From the NCBI GenBank assembly GCA_900772035.1, contig CAAGQE010000084.1, positions 1 to 6,779 of the forward strand: a DNA stretch of 6,779 nt. The letters are read 5' to 3'. The DNA is from Candidatus Gastranaerophilales bacterium. Its GTDB lineage: Bacteria; Cyanobacteriota; Vampirovibrionia; Gastranaerophilales; Gastranaerophilaceae. Below the pieces are notes generated by a model. It had not been told where the DNA came from, did not search any database, and saw only the letters and a list, made by a program, of their open reading frames with translations. Both the position numbers and the translations under genes were made by a program. Below are positions 1 through 6,092 of the stretch, piece after piece. Every line of letters starts with the position of its first letter. Position 1 is the first letter of the stretch.

Positions 1-33
1 CTTATGTCGAATGACTCCCCCGTTGAAGAGTAA
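1..33 (+). CDS. C-terminal end of upstream gene, probably acetolactate synthase large subunit (partial)
   Basis: The first frame is open from the window edge to a TAA at 31-33 and encodes ten residues ending in Glu-Glu. The stop lies 12 nt before the ilvN start and overlaps its AAAGG ribosome binding site, as expected for the preceding gene of an operon. Large and small acetolactate synthase subunits are usually adjacent (ilvB-ilvN or ilvI-ilvH), so ilvB is the likely identity. This rests on position only, because ten residues are too few for homology. A second frame is also open to a TAA at 41-43 and cannot be excluded. Confidence 0.38.
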   Translation, partial: LMSNDSPVEE

Positions 34-45
34 AGGTAATTAATC

Positions 46-552
46 ATGATACATACAATTTCAGTTTTGGTAAGAAACGAAGCAGGTGTACTTTCGAGAA
101 TAAGCGACTTATTCAGCGGCCGCGGTTACAACATTGAGAGTTTGACCGTTGCTCCGACTTTGGATACGGATTATTCGCGAGTAACCATTGTTACAAACGG
201 TGATGACAAAGTTATCGAACAAATTACAAAACAACTCAACAGACTTATCCCGACTATTAAGGTTATGGATTTGCCCGTTGCTGATTGTATTGAACGCGAA
301 TTCATTATGTGCAAAGTTTGCGCGAGAGATGAACACCGTTCCGAAATTTTGCGTATCGCAGAAATTTTCAACGCGAAAATTATTGACGTAACGCATCGTT
401 CTTATACTTTGCAGGCATTGGGCGACGAAAGACAAATCCGCTCCTTGATTGAACTTCTCAGACCAATCGGTATCAGAGAACTTGTTCGATCAGGTAAGGT
501 TGTTATTTCGAGAGAAAACCAATTCCAAAACATTAAAAACCTTCAAGAATAA
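46..552 (+). CDS. ilvN: Acetolactate synthase small (regulatory) subunit
   Basis: The 168-residue product is the regulatory subunit of acetohydroxyacid synthase, the first common enzyme of valine, leucine and isoleucine synthesis. It activates the catalytic subunit and gives end-product feedback inhibition in the cytoplasm. Residues 4-75 form an ACT domain that closely matches E. coli IlvH, including NEAGVLSR (11-18) and the FSGRGYNIESLTVAP stretch (23-37). Gly14, Ser17 and Asn29, positions tied to valine binding or resistance in IlvH, are conserved. Residues 82-158 fit the C-terminal small-subunit domain (EREFIMCKV, then IIDVTHRSYTLQ). Length is normal (E. coli IlvH has 163 residues). The ATG at 46 has AAAGG at 32-36. 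It probably forms an operon with the gene ending at 33. The stop codon lies in the loop of the terminator hairpin. The symbol ilvH would serve equally well. Confidence 0.97.
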   Translation: MIHTISVLVRNEAGVLSRISDLFSGRGYNIESLTVAPTLDTDYSRVTIVTNGDDKVIEQITKQLNRLIPTIKVMDLPVADCIEREFIMCKVCARDEHRSEILRIAEIFNAKIIDVTHRSYTLQALGDERQIRSLIELLRPIGIRELVRSGKVVISRENQFQNIKNLQE

Positions 553-567
553 TCTTGAAGGTTTTTT
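535..567. terminator. Bidirectional intrinsic terminator between ilvN and the convergent membrane-protein gene
   Basis: A perfect 14-bp stem pairs 535-548 with 553-566, closed by a 4-nt AATA loop at 549-552. The outer pairs are A:T, so each strand ends in a U run after a GC-containing stem core. The ilvN TAA is at 550-552 in the loop, and the TAA of the minus-strand gene begins at 566-568 at the foot. One hairpin therefore serves both converging transcripts. Confidence 0.88.
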
Positions 568-2272
568 ATTTGCAAAGATCGTCCATATATTCGGGGTAAT
601 AATTTTTTGCCCAAGGGTAAATTTCGGTTATTTTTTGCTTTAAATCCTCGAATTGTTCCTTCGTAACCTTTTTATTCCTTGTGTATTTTACGACAATTTC
701 TTCGTTGTCAAGTTCGTAGGGTGTTTCTTCCCGCGTGAAATTTTGCCCGAAGCCTTCTTTATTTGCAAGCATTTCGTGGATTTTAAAGAGGATTTTGTTA
801 TCTTCCGCTCTGCCGTATGATTGCAAAGGCTCTGTTGTATAGATTTCATCAGCGTTAACGATTTCGATAAATCCCCATTTGCCCGTGACAATTGCTTCCG
901 TGTCGATTAGGGGAGGAAAAATTCCCGCTAAGAAATACTTGTGTTCTTCTCCGTTTTGAAATAACAAATGCGGATTGAAACTCTTGTTTTCAAAAGCCCA
1001 GATGCTGTATTGAAACTTCGGATTTTCTTCAAGTTTGCTTCGCAAATCGCTTTCAATTTCCTTTAAAATATCTTCGTTTTGAGGTTCATAAGGCTTGAAA
1101 AAGCAGTTTGAAACAAGCATTTTTGAAAGGGTAGGCTTGTCGTTAAACGTGTATAAAAAGTTGAAGCCGAAAATTAAAACAATCGCGATGATTGTTCTTT
1201 TCTTGAGTTTGTTATCTTCAATGGTCGAGAGTAAATTTTGAATTGCCGCAATTATGAAGCAGGTTAGCCAAAATGCGAAAACCAACGCGTGGTCTACGCA
1301 GATTACATTTGTTGCATTGAAAACAAAAACAAATGTCAGCATGTTAATCAGCGAAAAAATCATAAACTGTGACTTTTGGGGATTTCTTGCCGCAAAATGT
1401 GCAGCCCAAAACATTAAAGCAACAATCGGTAAACTCAAATATGAGATTAGATAATCAAGATTTTGTTTTAAGGGGACTTTGTAGCCGTCAAAAATCTTTC
1501 TGTAATTTTCGTCAAAGAAATTCAAAAATACGTTGTGCTGACAGATTGCAATGAGGGCGAAAAATATCCCCCCGATTACCGCCGTATTTTTTAAGGTGTT
1601 TAGCATTGTCGATTTTTTTTGCTCGATGGAAAGATTTGTTTTGTCCGCGGCAACGTTAGCAAATTCATAGATTACGACCGAAATAAGGTATGAAATTACA
1701 ACGAAAATCAGCCATCTTCTAAATACAAAAGCGAGATAGAATATTAACGCGATTGCGAATAGAATTTTTGGCGAAATGTTTTGAGAGAGTTTGTTTTTAC
1801 AGGTGATAAGAAGTCCTGCCGCAAACAGTCCGACAGAAAGAATATCGGGATATCCGAGCGCCGTTGTGTACCAAAAAACAGGAGTTGACATAAGCAAAAA
1901 CAACGTTATGTACGGTGTCGATTTTTCTGTGTTTTTGTTGATATATGCCAAAATAAACGCGAATGCGGGCAGATAACAAAGAAAAAATATTCCCAGAATA
2001 TACGATTTATATGCCTCTTTTCCGATTAGATAAAACGGCTTCAGATAGAGTGCGGGCAGATAATTTCTTGTATCTGTTTGAATACTTGTAAAAAGGGTTT
2101 TAACAATTTCCGAAAGGGAATGAATTTCGTTAAAAGATACATATTGCTGGTAAAAAATCATTGCGGTTTCGCAGATGAAATTTTGGGAATACAAATACCA
2201 CGTTAAAAATAAAACGCCGAAAACTATCAGTATTACAGTCGGAACGATGTATTTTTTGCAAAAATCAGCCAT
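566..2272 (-). CDS. Polytopic membrane protein with extracytoplasmic C-terminal domain, GT-C glycosyltransferase-like
   Basis: I do not recognise a specific family. The 568-residue product has a first hydrophobic helix at about 9-29, a polar loop at 30-88, then roughly nine or ten more hydrophobic segments between 90 and 375 (for example 90-110, 119-137, 168-205, 232-247, 272-295, 303-346, 357-375). A mostly soluble domain of about 190 residues follows. One early helix, a long first outside loop ending in NYLPALYLKPFYLIG (70-84), many helices and a soluble tail resemble GT-C transferases that use polyprenyl-phosphate sugars, but I cannot point to a catalytic motif. The frame is open further upstream to 2476. 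I choose the ATG at 2272-2270 because AAAAGGG lies about 6 nt before it, the next residues begin a membrane helix, and the longer form would run across the divergent promoter into the radical SAM gene. It could instead be a flippase-like or other envelope protein. Confidence 0.75.
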   Translation of the reverse strand: MADFCKKYIVPTVILIVFGVLFLTWYLYSQNFICETAMIFYQQYVSFNEIHSLSEIVKTLFTSIQTDTRNYLPALYLKPFYLIGKEAYKSYILGIFFLCYLPAFAFILAYINKNTEKSTPYITLFLLMSTPVFWYTTALGYPDILSVGLFAAGLLITCKNKLSQNISPKILFAIALIFYLAFVFRRWLIFVVISYLISVVIYEFANVAADKTNLSIEQKKSTMLNTLKNTAVIGGIFFALIAICQHNVFLNFFDENYRKIFDGYKVPLKQNLDYLISYLSLPIVALMFWAAHFAARNPQKSQFMIFSLINMLTFVFVFNATNVICVDHALVFAFWLTCFIIAAIQNLLSTIEDNKLKKRTIIAIVLIFGFNFLYTFNDKPTLSKMLVSNCFFKPYEPQNEDILKEIESDLRSKLEENPKFQYSIWAFENKSFNPHLLFQNGEEHKYFLAGIFPPLIDTEAIVTGKWGFIEIVNADEIYTTEPLQSYGRAEDNKILFKIHEMLANKEGFGQNFTREETPYELDNEEIVVKYTRNKKVTKEQFEDLKQKITEIYPWAKNYYPEYMDDLCK

Positions 2273-2290
2273 AAATATCCCTTTTAAGCA

Positions 2291-2319
2291 ATGATATCGG
2301 ATTTTTGTGATTTTATCAA
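2291..2319 (-). promoter_or_regulatory. Sigma70-like promoter for the membrane-protein gene
   Basis: Read on the minus strand, a TTGATA -35 box (2319-2314) is followed by a 17-nt spacer and a TATCAT -10 box (2296-2291). Transcription would start near 2284, about 12 nt before the ATG at 2272. That is very close to the AAAAGGG ribosome binding site, so the leader would be short. Confidence 0.55.
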
Positions 2320-2350
2320 GAGAAGATTTTGACTTGATTGTGATAAAATC
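2309..2350. promoter_or_regulatory. Inverted repeat in the divergent promoter region, candidate operator
   Basis: GATTTTATCA (2309-2318) and TGATAAAATC (2341-2350) are perfect reverse complements separated by 22 nt. The left arm overlaps the -35 box of the minus-strand promoter. The right arm fills the spacer next to the -10 box of the plus-strand promoter. Half-site centres are about 32 bp apart, near three helical turns, so a dimer on one face of the DNA could contact both promoters. No regulator is known. AT-rich DNA can give such repeats by chance. Confidence 0.45.
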
Positions 2351-2357
2351 GTATAAT
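2329..2357 (+). promoter_or_regulatory. Sigma70-like promoter for the radical SAM gene pair
   Basis: TTGACT (2329-2334), a 17-nt spacer and a perfect TATAAT (2352-2357) give a near-consensus promoter. Its -35 box is 9 nt from the -35 box of the opposing minus-strand promoter, so the two are back to back. The predicted start near 2364 overlaps the AAGGAG at 2362-2367, which would give a very short leader. That is the main reason for some doubt. Confidence 0.65.
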
Positions 2358-2379
2358 CGACAAGGAGAAACGGCGATAA

Positions 2380-3366
2380 ATGCGGTATAAATTTTGTCAT
2401 CAACTGAAAAACAATATATTTTTTGCCAATAATGAAATAATCCATTGCTGCGCAGGTTCGGAGTCCATTGCGCCAAAATTCAGAAGTAATTATTTTGGTG
2501 AAATTTTCAGCGGTGAAGAATTGATTAAAGAAAAGGTTGAGGCTCAAAATCGCGCAAAATCGGGCATGTTACCGTTTCCGTCCTGCAAAAATTGTTTTTC
2601 GTACGAGGAAAACGACTGGGATGATGACTGTTCAATAAAGGATATTTCTATTTCTCATTGGACTGCCTGCAATTGCAATTGTTTTTATTGCTATTCGGCA
2701 AAGGATAAAGAGTATTTTAACAGTAGAAAACCTTATGATTTGTTGCCTGTTTTGGAAAATATCAAATCCGTCATAAGTCCTGATTGCAAAGTCAGATTTA
2801 TTGGCGGAGATGTCGCGATGCTCAAGGAGTTTGACGACTTGATAAAATTTTTCTCGGATTTGGGTGTGAAAGATTTTTATGTTCCGACATCGGGGATAAA
2901 ATTTCTCAATGTTCTGGAAAACCTTTTGTCTAAAGGACTTGCAAGGGCGATTATTTCTTTGGATGCAGGTGATAGAGAGACTTACAAAAAAATAAAACAA
3001 GTCGATTGTTTTGAAAAAGTTGTTGAAAATATGCAAAAATACGTTACGGCTGCAAAGGTCGGCGGGGCGGTTTTTGAAGCAAAATATATTATTATTCCGA
3101 AGGTTAATGATACATTTGAACAGGTTCAAAAATGGCTCGATTTGTGTGTTTCAATGGGAATTAAAAATGTCGGTATTGATTTTGAAACCAATTATTTGGT
3201 GAATTGCCCCGATAAAATTCCCGATAATGCCGTTAAATTAGAGGAATTTGTTGAAAAAATCGCGTCGGAAAACGGCATGAAATATTGTAGATTTACCTAT
3301 CTTTCACAGTTGGTTCACGGCTTGGAAAACGGTTTGTACAGATTTGCGGGTGAAAATGAAGTATAA
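2380..3366 (+). CDS. Radical SAM protein with N-terminal SPASM-like cysteine module, copy 1
   Basis: The 328-residue protein carries the radical SAM signature CX3CX2C as Cys97, Cys101 and Cys104 (extra Cys99), which binds the [4Fe-4S] cluster that cleaves S-adenosylmethionine. It also has the GGD motif at 142-144, a common variant of the SAM-contacting GGE, and ISLDAG at 192-197 on a core strand. Before the core are Cys6, Cys23-Cys24 and Cys69-x2-Cys72, a spacing like the auxiliary-cluster ligands of SPASM or twitch domains, which normally lie C-terminal. Such enzymes modify peptides, sugars or other metabolites; the substrate here is unknown. The ATG at 2380 follows an in-frame TAA, so this is the earliest possible start. 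AAGGAG at 2362-2367 is 12 nt away, a little far. The gene overlaps its downstream paralogue and is divergent from the membrane-protein gene. Confidence 0.9.
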   Translation: MRYKFCHQLKNNIFFANNEIIHCCAGSESIAPKFRSNYFGEIFSGEELIKEKVEAQNRAKSGMLPFPSCKNCFSYEENDWDDDCSIKDISISHWTACNCNCFYCYSAKDKEYFNSRKPYDLLPVLENIKSVISPDCKVRFIGGDVAMLKEFDDLIKFFSDLGVKDFYVPTSGIKFLNVLENLLSKGLARAIISLDAGDRETYKKIKQVDCFEKVVENMQKYVTAAKVGGAVFEAKYIIIPKVNDTFEQVQKWLDLCVSMGIKNVGIDFETNYLVNCPDKIPDNAVKLEEFVEKIASENGMKYCRFTYLSQLVHGLENGLYRFAGENEV

Positions 3367-4390
3367 ATTTTGCGAACAATTACAGAAAAGTATTTATCTC
3401 GGGTATGATACGTTGATTCATTGTTGTACGTGCGATGATGACAGATCGCCGACTTTTGTCCATTATTACAAGGGACAAAGGGTAAATTGGCGCGCCGTTG
3501 CAGATGAAAAACTGAGATTGCAGGAGGAAGCGAAGAAGGGGAAAATCCCGTTTTCGGCTTGTGAAAATTGCCATTTTTTGAAAGAAAAAGAATGGGATGA
3601 CGGCGGATATATTAATGAAATTACGGTTGCTCATTGGACTAAGTGTAATTGCAATTGCTTTTATTGTTTTACTGCGAGGTCAAAGGAAAATTTCAATACC
3701 CGCAGACATTATCAATTGATGCCTTTGCTGAAAGATATGCAGGAAACGGGTATTTTGAGATTTGACGGTATTGTGAGATTTCTTGGCGGAGATGTCGCAA
3801 TGCTTGATGAACTTGAAGATTTCATAAGATTTTTCATTGATAACGGTGAAAAAAAGATTTATATTCCGACATCGGGGATAAAGTTTTTGCCGATAGTAGA
3901 AGAGGTTTTAGAGCGCGGAATAGGAGAGGTAATTATTTCTCCAGATAGCGGAAACAGAGAACTTTATAAGAAGATAAAAAGGGTTGATGCTTATGATGCC
4001 GTCAGGGAAAATATCCGCAAATATGCTGCGGCAGCAAAGCGTGGCGGCTCAATGTTCAGATCGAAGTATATAGTTTTGCCTTTTATAAACGATACGAAAG
4101 AGGCTGTTGATGAATGGCTGAACGAGTGTGTTGAGTTGGGAGTAGAGAATATTGCCGACGATACCGAGGAAAACTTCATTTATAAATACTCAAAAAGTAT
4201 ACCCGAAAATCTGCCTAAAATAATGGATTATATCCACGAAAGAGCGGAAAAATTGGGCTTGCGTGCCGATAGATTCAGATACGGATATCAGTTGTTTTAT
4301 GAACTTGAAAACGGCATTTCAAAAGTGGCAAAAAGCAAGGCTATTTGTGGAAAACAGAAGAAATTTGTTGAGGATTTGTTAAAAAGATAG
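3356..4390 (+). CDS. Radical SAM protein with N-terminal SPASM-like cysteine module, copy 2
   Basis: This 344-residue protein is a paralogue of the preceding gene, about half identical by eye over the full length. Cys6, 23, 24, 69, 72, 97, 99, 101 and 104 fall at exactly the same positions, with one extra Cys26. GGD is at 144-146 and IISPDSG at 193-199. Radical SAM chemistry is therefore expected, with an auxiliary cluster inferred. TTG at 3344 and GTG at 3350 are also in frame, but the ATG at 3356 gives an N-terminus matching copy 1 (MKYKFCEQL against MRYKFCHQL). That start lies 11 nt inside the upstream gene, pointing to translational coupling. Copy 2 extends about 20 residues further at its basic C-terminus. 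Both copies are intact and conserve all cluster ligands, which argues for two working enzymes. Substrate unknown. Confidence 0.9.
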   Translation: MKYKFCEQLQKSIYLGYDTLIHCCTCDDDRSPTFVHYYKGQRVNWRAVADEKLRLQEEAKKGKIPFSACENCHFLKEKEWDDGGYINEITVAHWTKCNCNCFYCFTARSKENFNTRRHYQLMPLLKDMQETGILRFDGIVRFLGGDVAMLDELEDFIRFFIDNGEKKIYIPTSGIKFLPIVEEVLERGIGEVIISPDSGNRELYKKIKRVDAYDAVRENIRKYAAAAKRGGSMFRSKYIVLPFINDTKEAVDEWLNECVELGVENIADDTEENFIYKYSKSIPENLPKIMDYIHERAEKLGLRADRFRYGYQLFYELENGISKVAKSKAICGKQKKFVEDLLKR

Positions 4391-4410
4391 AAGAAAAATT
4401 GATAAAGATA

Positions 4411-4437
4411 TTGAAAAATTTTTATGGTTGTTATAAG
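4411..4437 (+). promoter_or_regulatory. Possible promoter of tRNA-Leu
   Basis: TTGAAA (4411-4416) and TATAAG (4432-4437) lie in the 60-nt gap after the second radical SAM gene. A start near 4444 would sit about 7 nt before the mature tRNA. The spacer is only 15 nt, so the -35 assignment is weak, and the -10 box is the better-supported part. Confidence 0.42.
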
Positions 4438-4450
4438 ATTTTAATACCAA

Positions 4451-4539
4451 GCCGAAGTGGCGAAATTGGTAGACGCATCAGACTCAAAATCTGACGCAGC
4501 TCACACTGTGTGCCGGTTCGAGTCCGGCCTTCGGCACCA
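4451..4539 (+). tRNA. tRNA-Leu (anticodon CAA)
   Basis: A complete class II tRNA. The acceptor stem pairs GCCGAAG (4451-4457) with CTTCGGC (4529-4535), followed by discriminator A and an encoded CCA (4537-4539). The anticodon stem TCAGA/TCTGA encloses CTCAAAA, placing CAA at 4485-4487, which reads UUG leucine codons. The long variable arm is typical of leucine tRNA. The T arm has stem GCCGG/CCGGC around TTCGAGT. Confidence 0.97.
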
Positions 4540-4549
4540 TTAAACAAAC

Positions 4550-4578
4550 AAAAGACCTCATTCGCCGAGGTCTTTTTT
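4550..4578 (+). terminator. Intrinsic terminator of tRNA-Leu
   Basis: AAAGACCTC (4551-4559) pairs perfectly with GAGGTCTTT (4567-4575), extended by one A:T pair at 4550/4576, around a 7-nt loop. The stem runs into six T residues ending at 4578. It begins 11 nt after the tRNA CCA end. Confidence 0.88.
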
Positions 4579-4607
4579 ATTGTGTAATTTATTGAGTGCT
4601 TTGATTA

Positions 4608-4632
4608 TTACAGATGGTGCGATTATTTCGGG
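4608..4632 (+). repeat. Transposase-site-like repeat 1 (direct)
   Basis: The core ATGGTGCGATTATTTCGGG at 4614-4632 is preceded by TTACAG. It differs from repeats 2 and 3 at a single core position (C for T). It is the site nearest the proposed element tip, as expected for the outermost transposase binding site. Confidence 0.8.
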
Positions 4633-4663
4633 TTTTTGGCTTAAATAGGGCATTTGAGGGGTA

Positions 4664-4686
4664 GGAAATAATACTACCATTCGTAA
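4664..4686 (-). repeat. Transposase-site-like repeat, inverted and diverged
   Basis: Read on the minus strand, this site begins TTACGAATGGT exactly as repeat 3 does, diverges for three bases, then continues ATTATTTC. It matches repeat 3 at about 19 of 23 positions and lies in opposite orientation between repeats 1 and 2. Confidence 0.7.
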
Positions 4687-4719
4687 TTCAAACTACTCCA
4701 AAATACTCATTTTGCGGAC

Positions 4720-4744
4720 TAACGGATGGTGTGATTATTTCGGG
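4720..4744 (+). repeat. Transposase-site-like repeat 2 (direct)
   Basis: The core ATGGTGTGATTATTTCGGG at 4726-4744 is identical to that of repeat 3. It is preceded by GGACT (4716-4720) and then AACGG. Repeat 3 is also preceded by GGACT, so similarity extends beyond the core. Confidence 0.82.
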
Positions 4745-4797
4745 CAATACGTTTCAAATCCGTGTGATTACTAATTTTAGGGCATATTTAGGACTCG

Positions 4798-4822
4798 TTA
4801 CGAATGGTGTGATTATTTCGGG
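4798..4822 (+). repeat. Transposase-site-like repeat 3 (direct)
   Basis: The core ATGGTGTGATTATTTCGGG at 4804-4822 is identical to repeat 2, preceded by TTACGA and, further out, GGACT (4791-4795). Direct core-to-core spacings are 112 nt (repeats 1 to 2) and 78 nt (repeats 2 to 3). Confidence 0.82.
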
Positions 4823-4982
4823 TAGTCCATTTTGAAATTTTGCTCCGAAAGAGTGCCGAAAAATTAGGAAAAAATTTTTTTCAAAATTCCTGTGACATGA
4901 AAATTTTAATTGATTCAAAACAGACACAAAGGTCGGAATTGATGTTCCAATTTTTCTGATTGCAATGTAATGTGTCAGTACC

Positions 4983-6092
4983 ATGAATAAAAATGAATAT
5001 ATAAATATAAGCAAAGCTTTCAGCTCCTCACTCGTTAAAAAAGCTGATGCAAGCATCGCTCTTAACTCGTTCGTCCCTATAAATAAGGTGGCTGAAGCAA
5101 AAGGCTTAAAATCAAATCGTTCACTACGTTTAGAAATCAATAAACCGGAAAGTAAATATATTGCTCGTGAAGTTAAAGTTAATGGTGGAACATCTTACGA
5201 GATTCTTTACTCCTCTTTAGAACCAGAGATACAACAAAAACTTCGAGAGGGTAATACCAAATCCACAGCACTCGTACCTCTAAATTACCAACCAACGACT
5301 TTTGTATCAGAAAGTGCAAGACTAACTTCACTTGCAAGATTAGATATTGTAAAAGCACTTTTAAATTATCGCAAAAGATTTTCAACTAAAAAAGAATCTG
5401 ATTCAATGTTTTTGGATTTGTATAATTCTGGAATGTACTTACCTAAAGTGTTTAAATTTATCGGAACAATTTCTATCGGCACACTTCATCGTTGGGTGAA
5501 AAGTTATGAGAGATATGAAAATGCAGAGTGTTTAGTTCCTCAGTATAAATTTAATAAGCAAGGTGAGTACAACACAATTTTAACCGATGAAATGAAACAT
5601 GTTTTACTACGTTTTTTACTTCATCAAAATAAATTTAATTATGGTAAGGCTATTAAACTCACAAAAGAAATATTGAGAAAACAAGGATACGAAAATCTAC
5701 CTTGTGATTTAACTTTCAAACGTTATGCTGAAAACTTTAGAAAAAATAATTATGCTGAATGGGTTATAAAAAGAGAAGGTATGAAAGCATATCACGATAA
5801 AGTTGAACCATATATTGAAAGAGATATTTCTAAAATAGAGGTAGGAGATATAATCATTGCTGACGGACACGTTCTAAATTTCCAAGTTATCAATCCATTT
5901 ACAGGTAAGTCAACGAGAGCAACACTCGTTGGCTTTTTAGATTGGAAATCAACAGCACTCGTAGGTTATGAAATTATGATGACTGAAATCAAGATATTTA
6001 ATTGTTTTCACTTCTTGTGGAGGCTGAATAAAATCAGCATTTGTGTCTTTAATAACGTACTTGCTATGAGAAGCAAGGCAAGACACCGTTGA
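4983..6092 (+). pseudogene. MuA-family transposase, truncated 5' part fused to foreign sequence
   Basis: Intact members bind element ends as multimers and catalyse strand transfer through a DDE RNase-H-like core. Residues 28-90 match the N-terminal Mu-type DNA-binding region (INKVAEAKGL, VNGGTSYEILYSSLEPEIQQK), residues 115-255 the helical DNA-binding middle part, and 258-335 the start of the catalytic core. Asp294 in IIADGH is the expected first catalytic Asp, followed by the family pattern LVGFLDWKSTALVGYE (315-330). Homology ends at about Glu335 (5985-5987). The second Asp and the Glu are absent, and the last 34 or so residues read antisense through another gene. Length is 369 residues against well over 500 in complete relatives (MuA has 663). 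It should be inactive as a transposase but might still bind the repeats. An in-frame stop at 4968-4970 makes the ATG at 4983 the practical start; no clear ribosome binding site precedes it. Confidence 0.85.

Larger units (their letters stand above)
4602..5990 (+). mobile_element. Left part of a Mu-like transposable element, right part lost
   Basis: The unit comprises a left end of about 380 nt without a gene, rich in transposase-site-like repeats, followed by the 5' part of a MuA-family transposase gene in the orientation typical of such elements. Mu-type ends begin with TG. The TG at 4602-4603 would put the first site about 6 bp from the tip, as in phage Mu, while the TGTG at 4581 is an alternative. 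No copy of the repeat appears after 5990, so no right end and no target duplication can be seen. Between the last repeat (4822) and the transposase start (4983) I see only AT-rich leader with no convincing promoter or small gene. The right boundary is where transposase homology stops, at about 5985-6005. Confidence 0.68.

Noticed and set aside
2273..2476. N-terminal extension of the minus-strand membrane protein to an ATG at 2476
   Set aside because: It would cross both divergent promoters and overlap the start of the radical SAM gene by about 97 nt. The ATG at 2272 has a good ribosome binding site and leads straight into a membrane helix.
2632..3129. 165-codon minus-strand frame inside the first radical SAM gene
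   Set aside because: It is a shadow of a clearly recognisable plus-strand gene; its product has no recognisable domain and no supported start signal.
3344..3355. TTG (3344) or GTG (3350) start for the second radical SAM gene
   Set aside because: Alignment with the first copy places the N-terminus at the ATG at 3356.
2273..4450. RiPP system with precursor peptide for the radical SAM pair
   Set aside because: I found no small gene with a leader-like sequence in the gaps at 2273-2379 or 4391-4450; the pair overlaps and leaves no room between.
4610..4822. CRISPR array or iteron origin as the meaning of the repeats
   Set aside because: Spacing is irregular (112 and 78 nt), one copy is inverted, and the array sits before a MuA-type transposase, so an element end explains it better.
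4866..4891. Hairpin AGGAA...TTCCT in the transposase leader
   Set aside because: It pairs only with a 4-nt bulge in very A/T-rich sequence and lacks a GC core, so it is a poor terminator or regulatory candidate.
4754..5140. 128-codon minus-strand frame across the element leader and transposase start
   Set aside because: It overlaps two repeats and the transposase DNA-binding region, with no start signal and no recognisable family.
5985..6005. Frameshift instead of a true end of transposase homology
   Set aside because: Reading on in the -1 frame gives only Asn-Gln-Asp-Ile before a stop, and the opposite strand already codes for another gene, so a deletion junction fits better.
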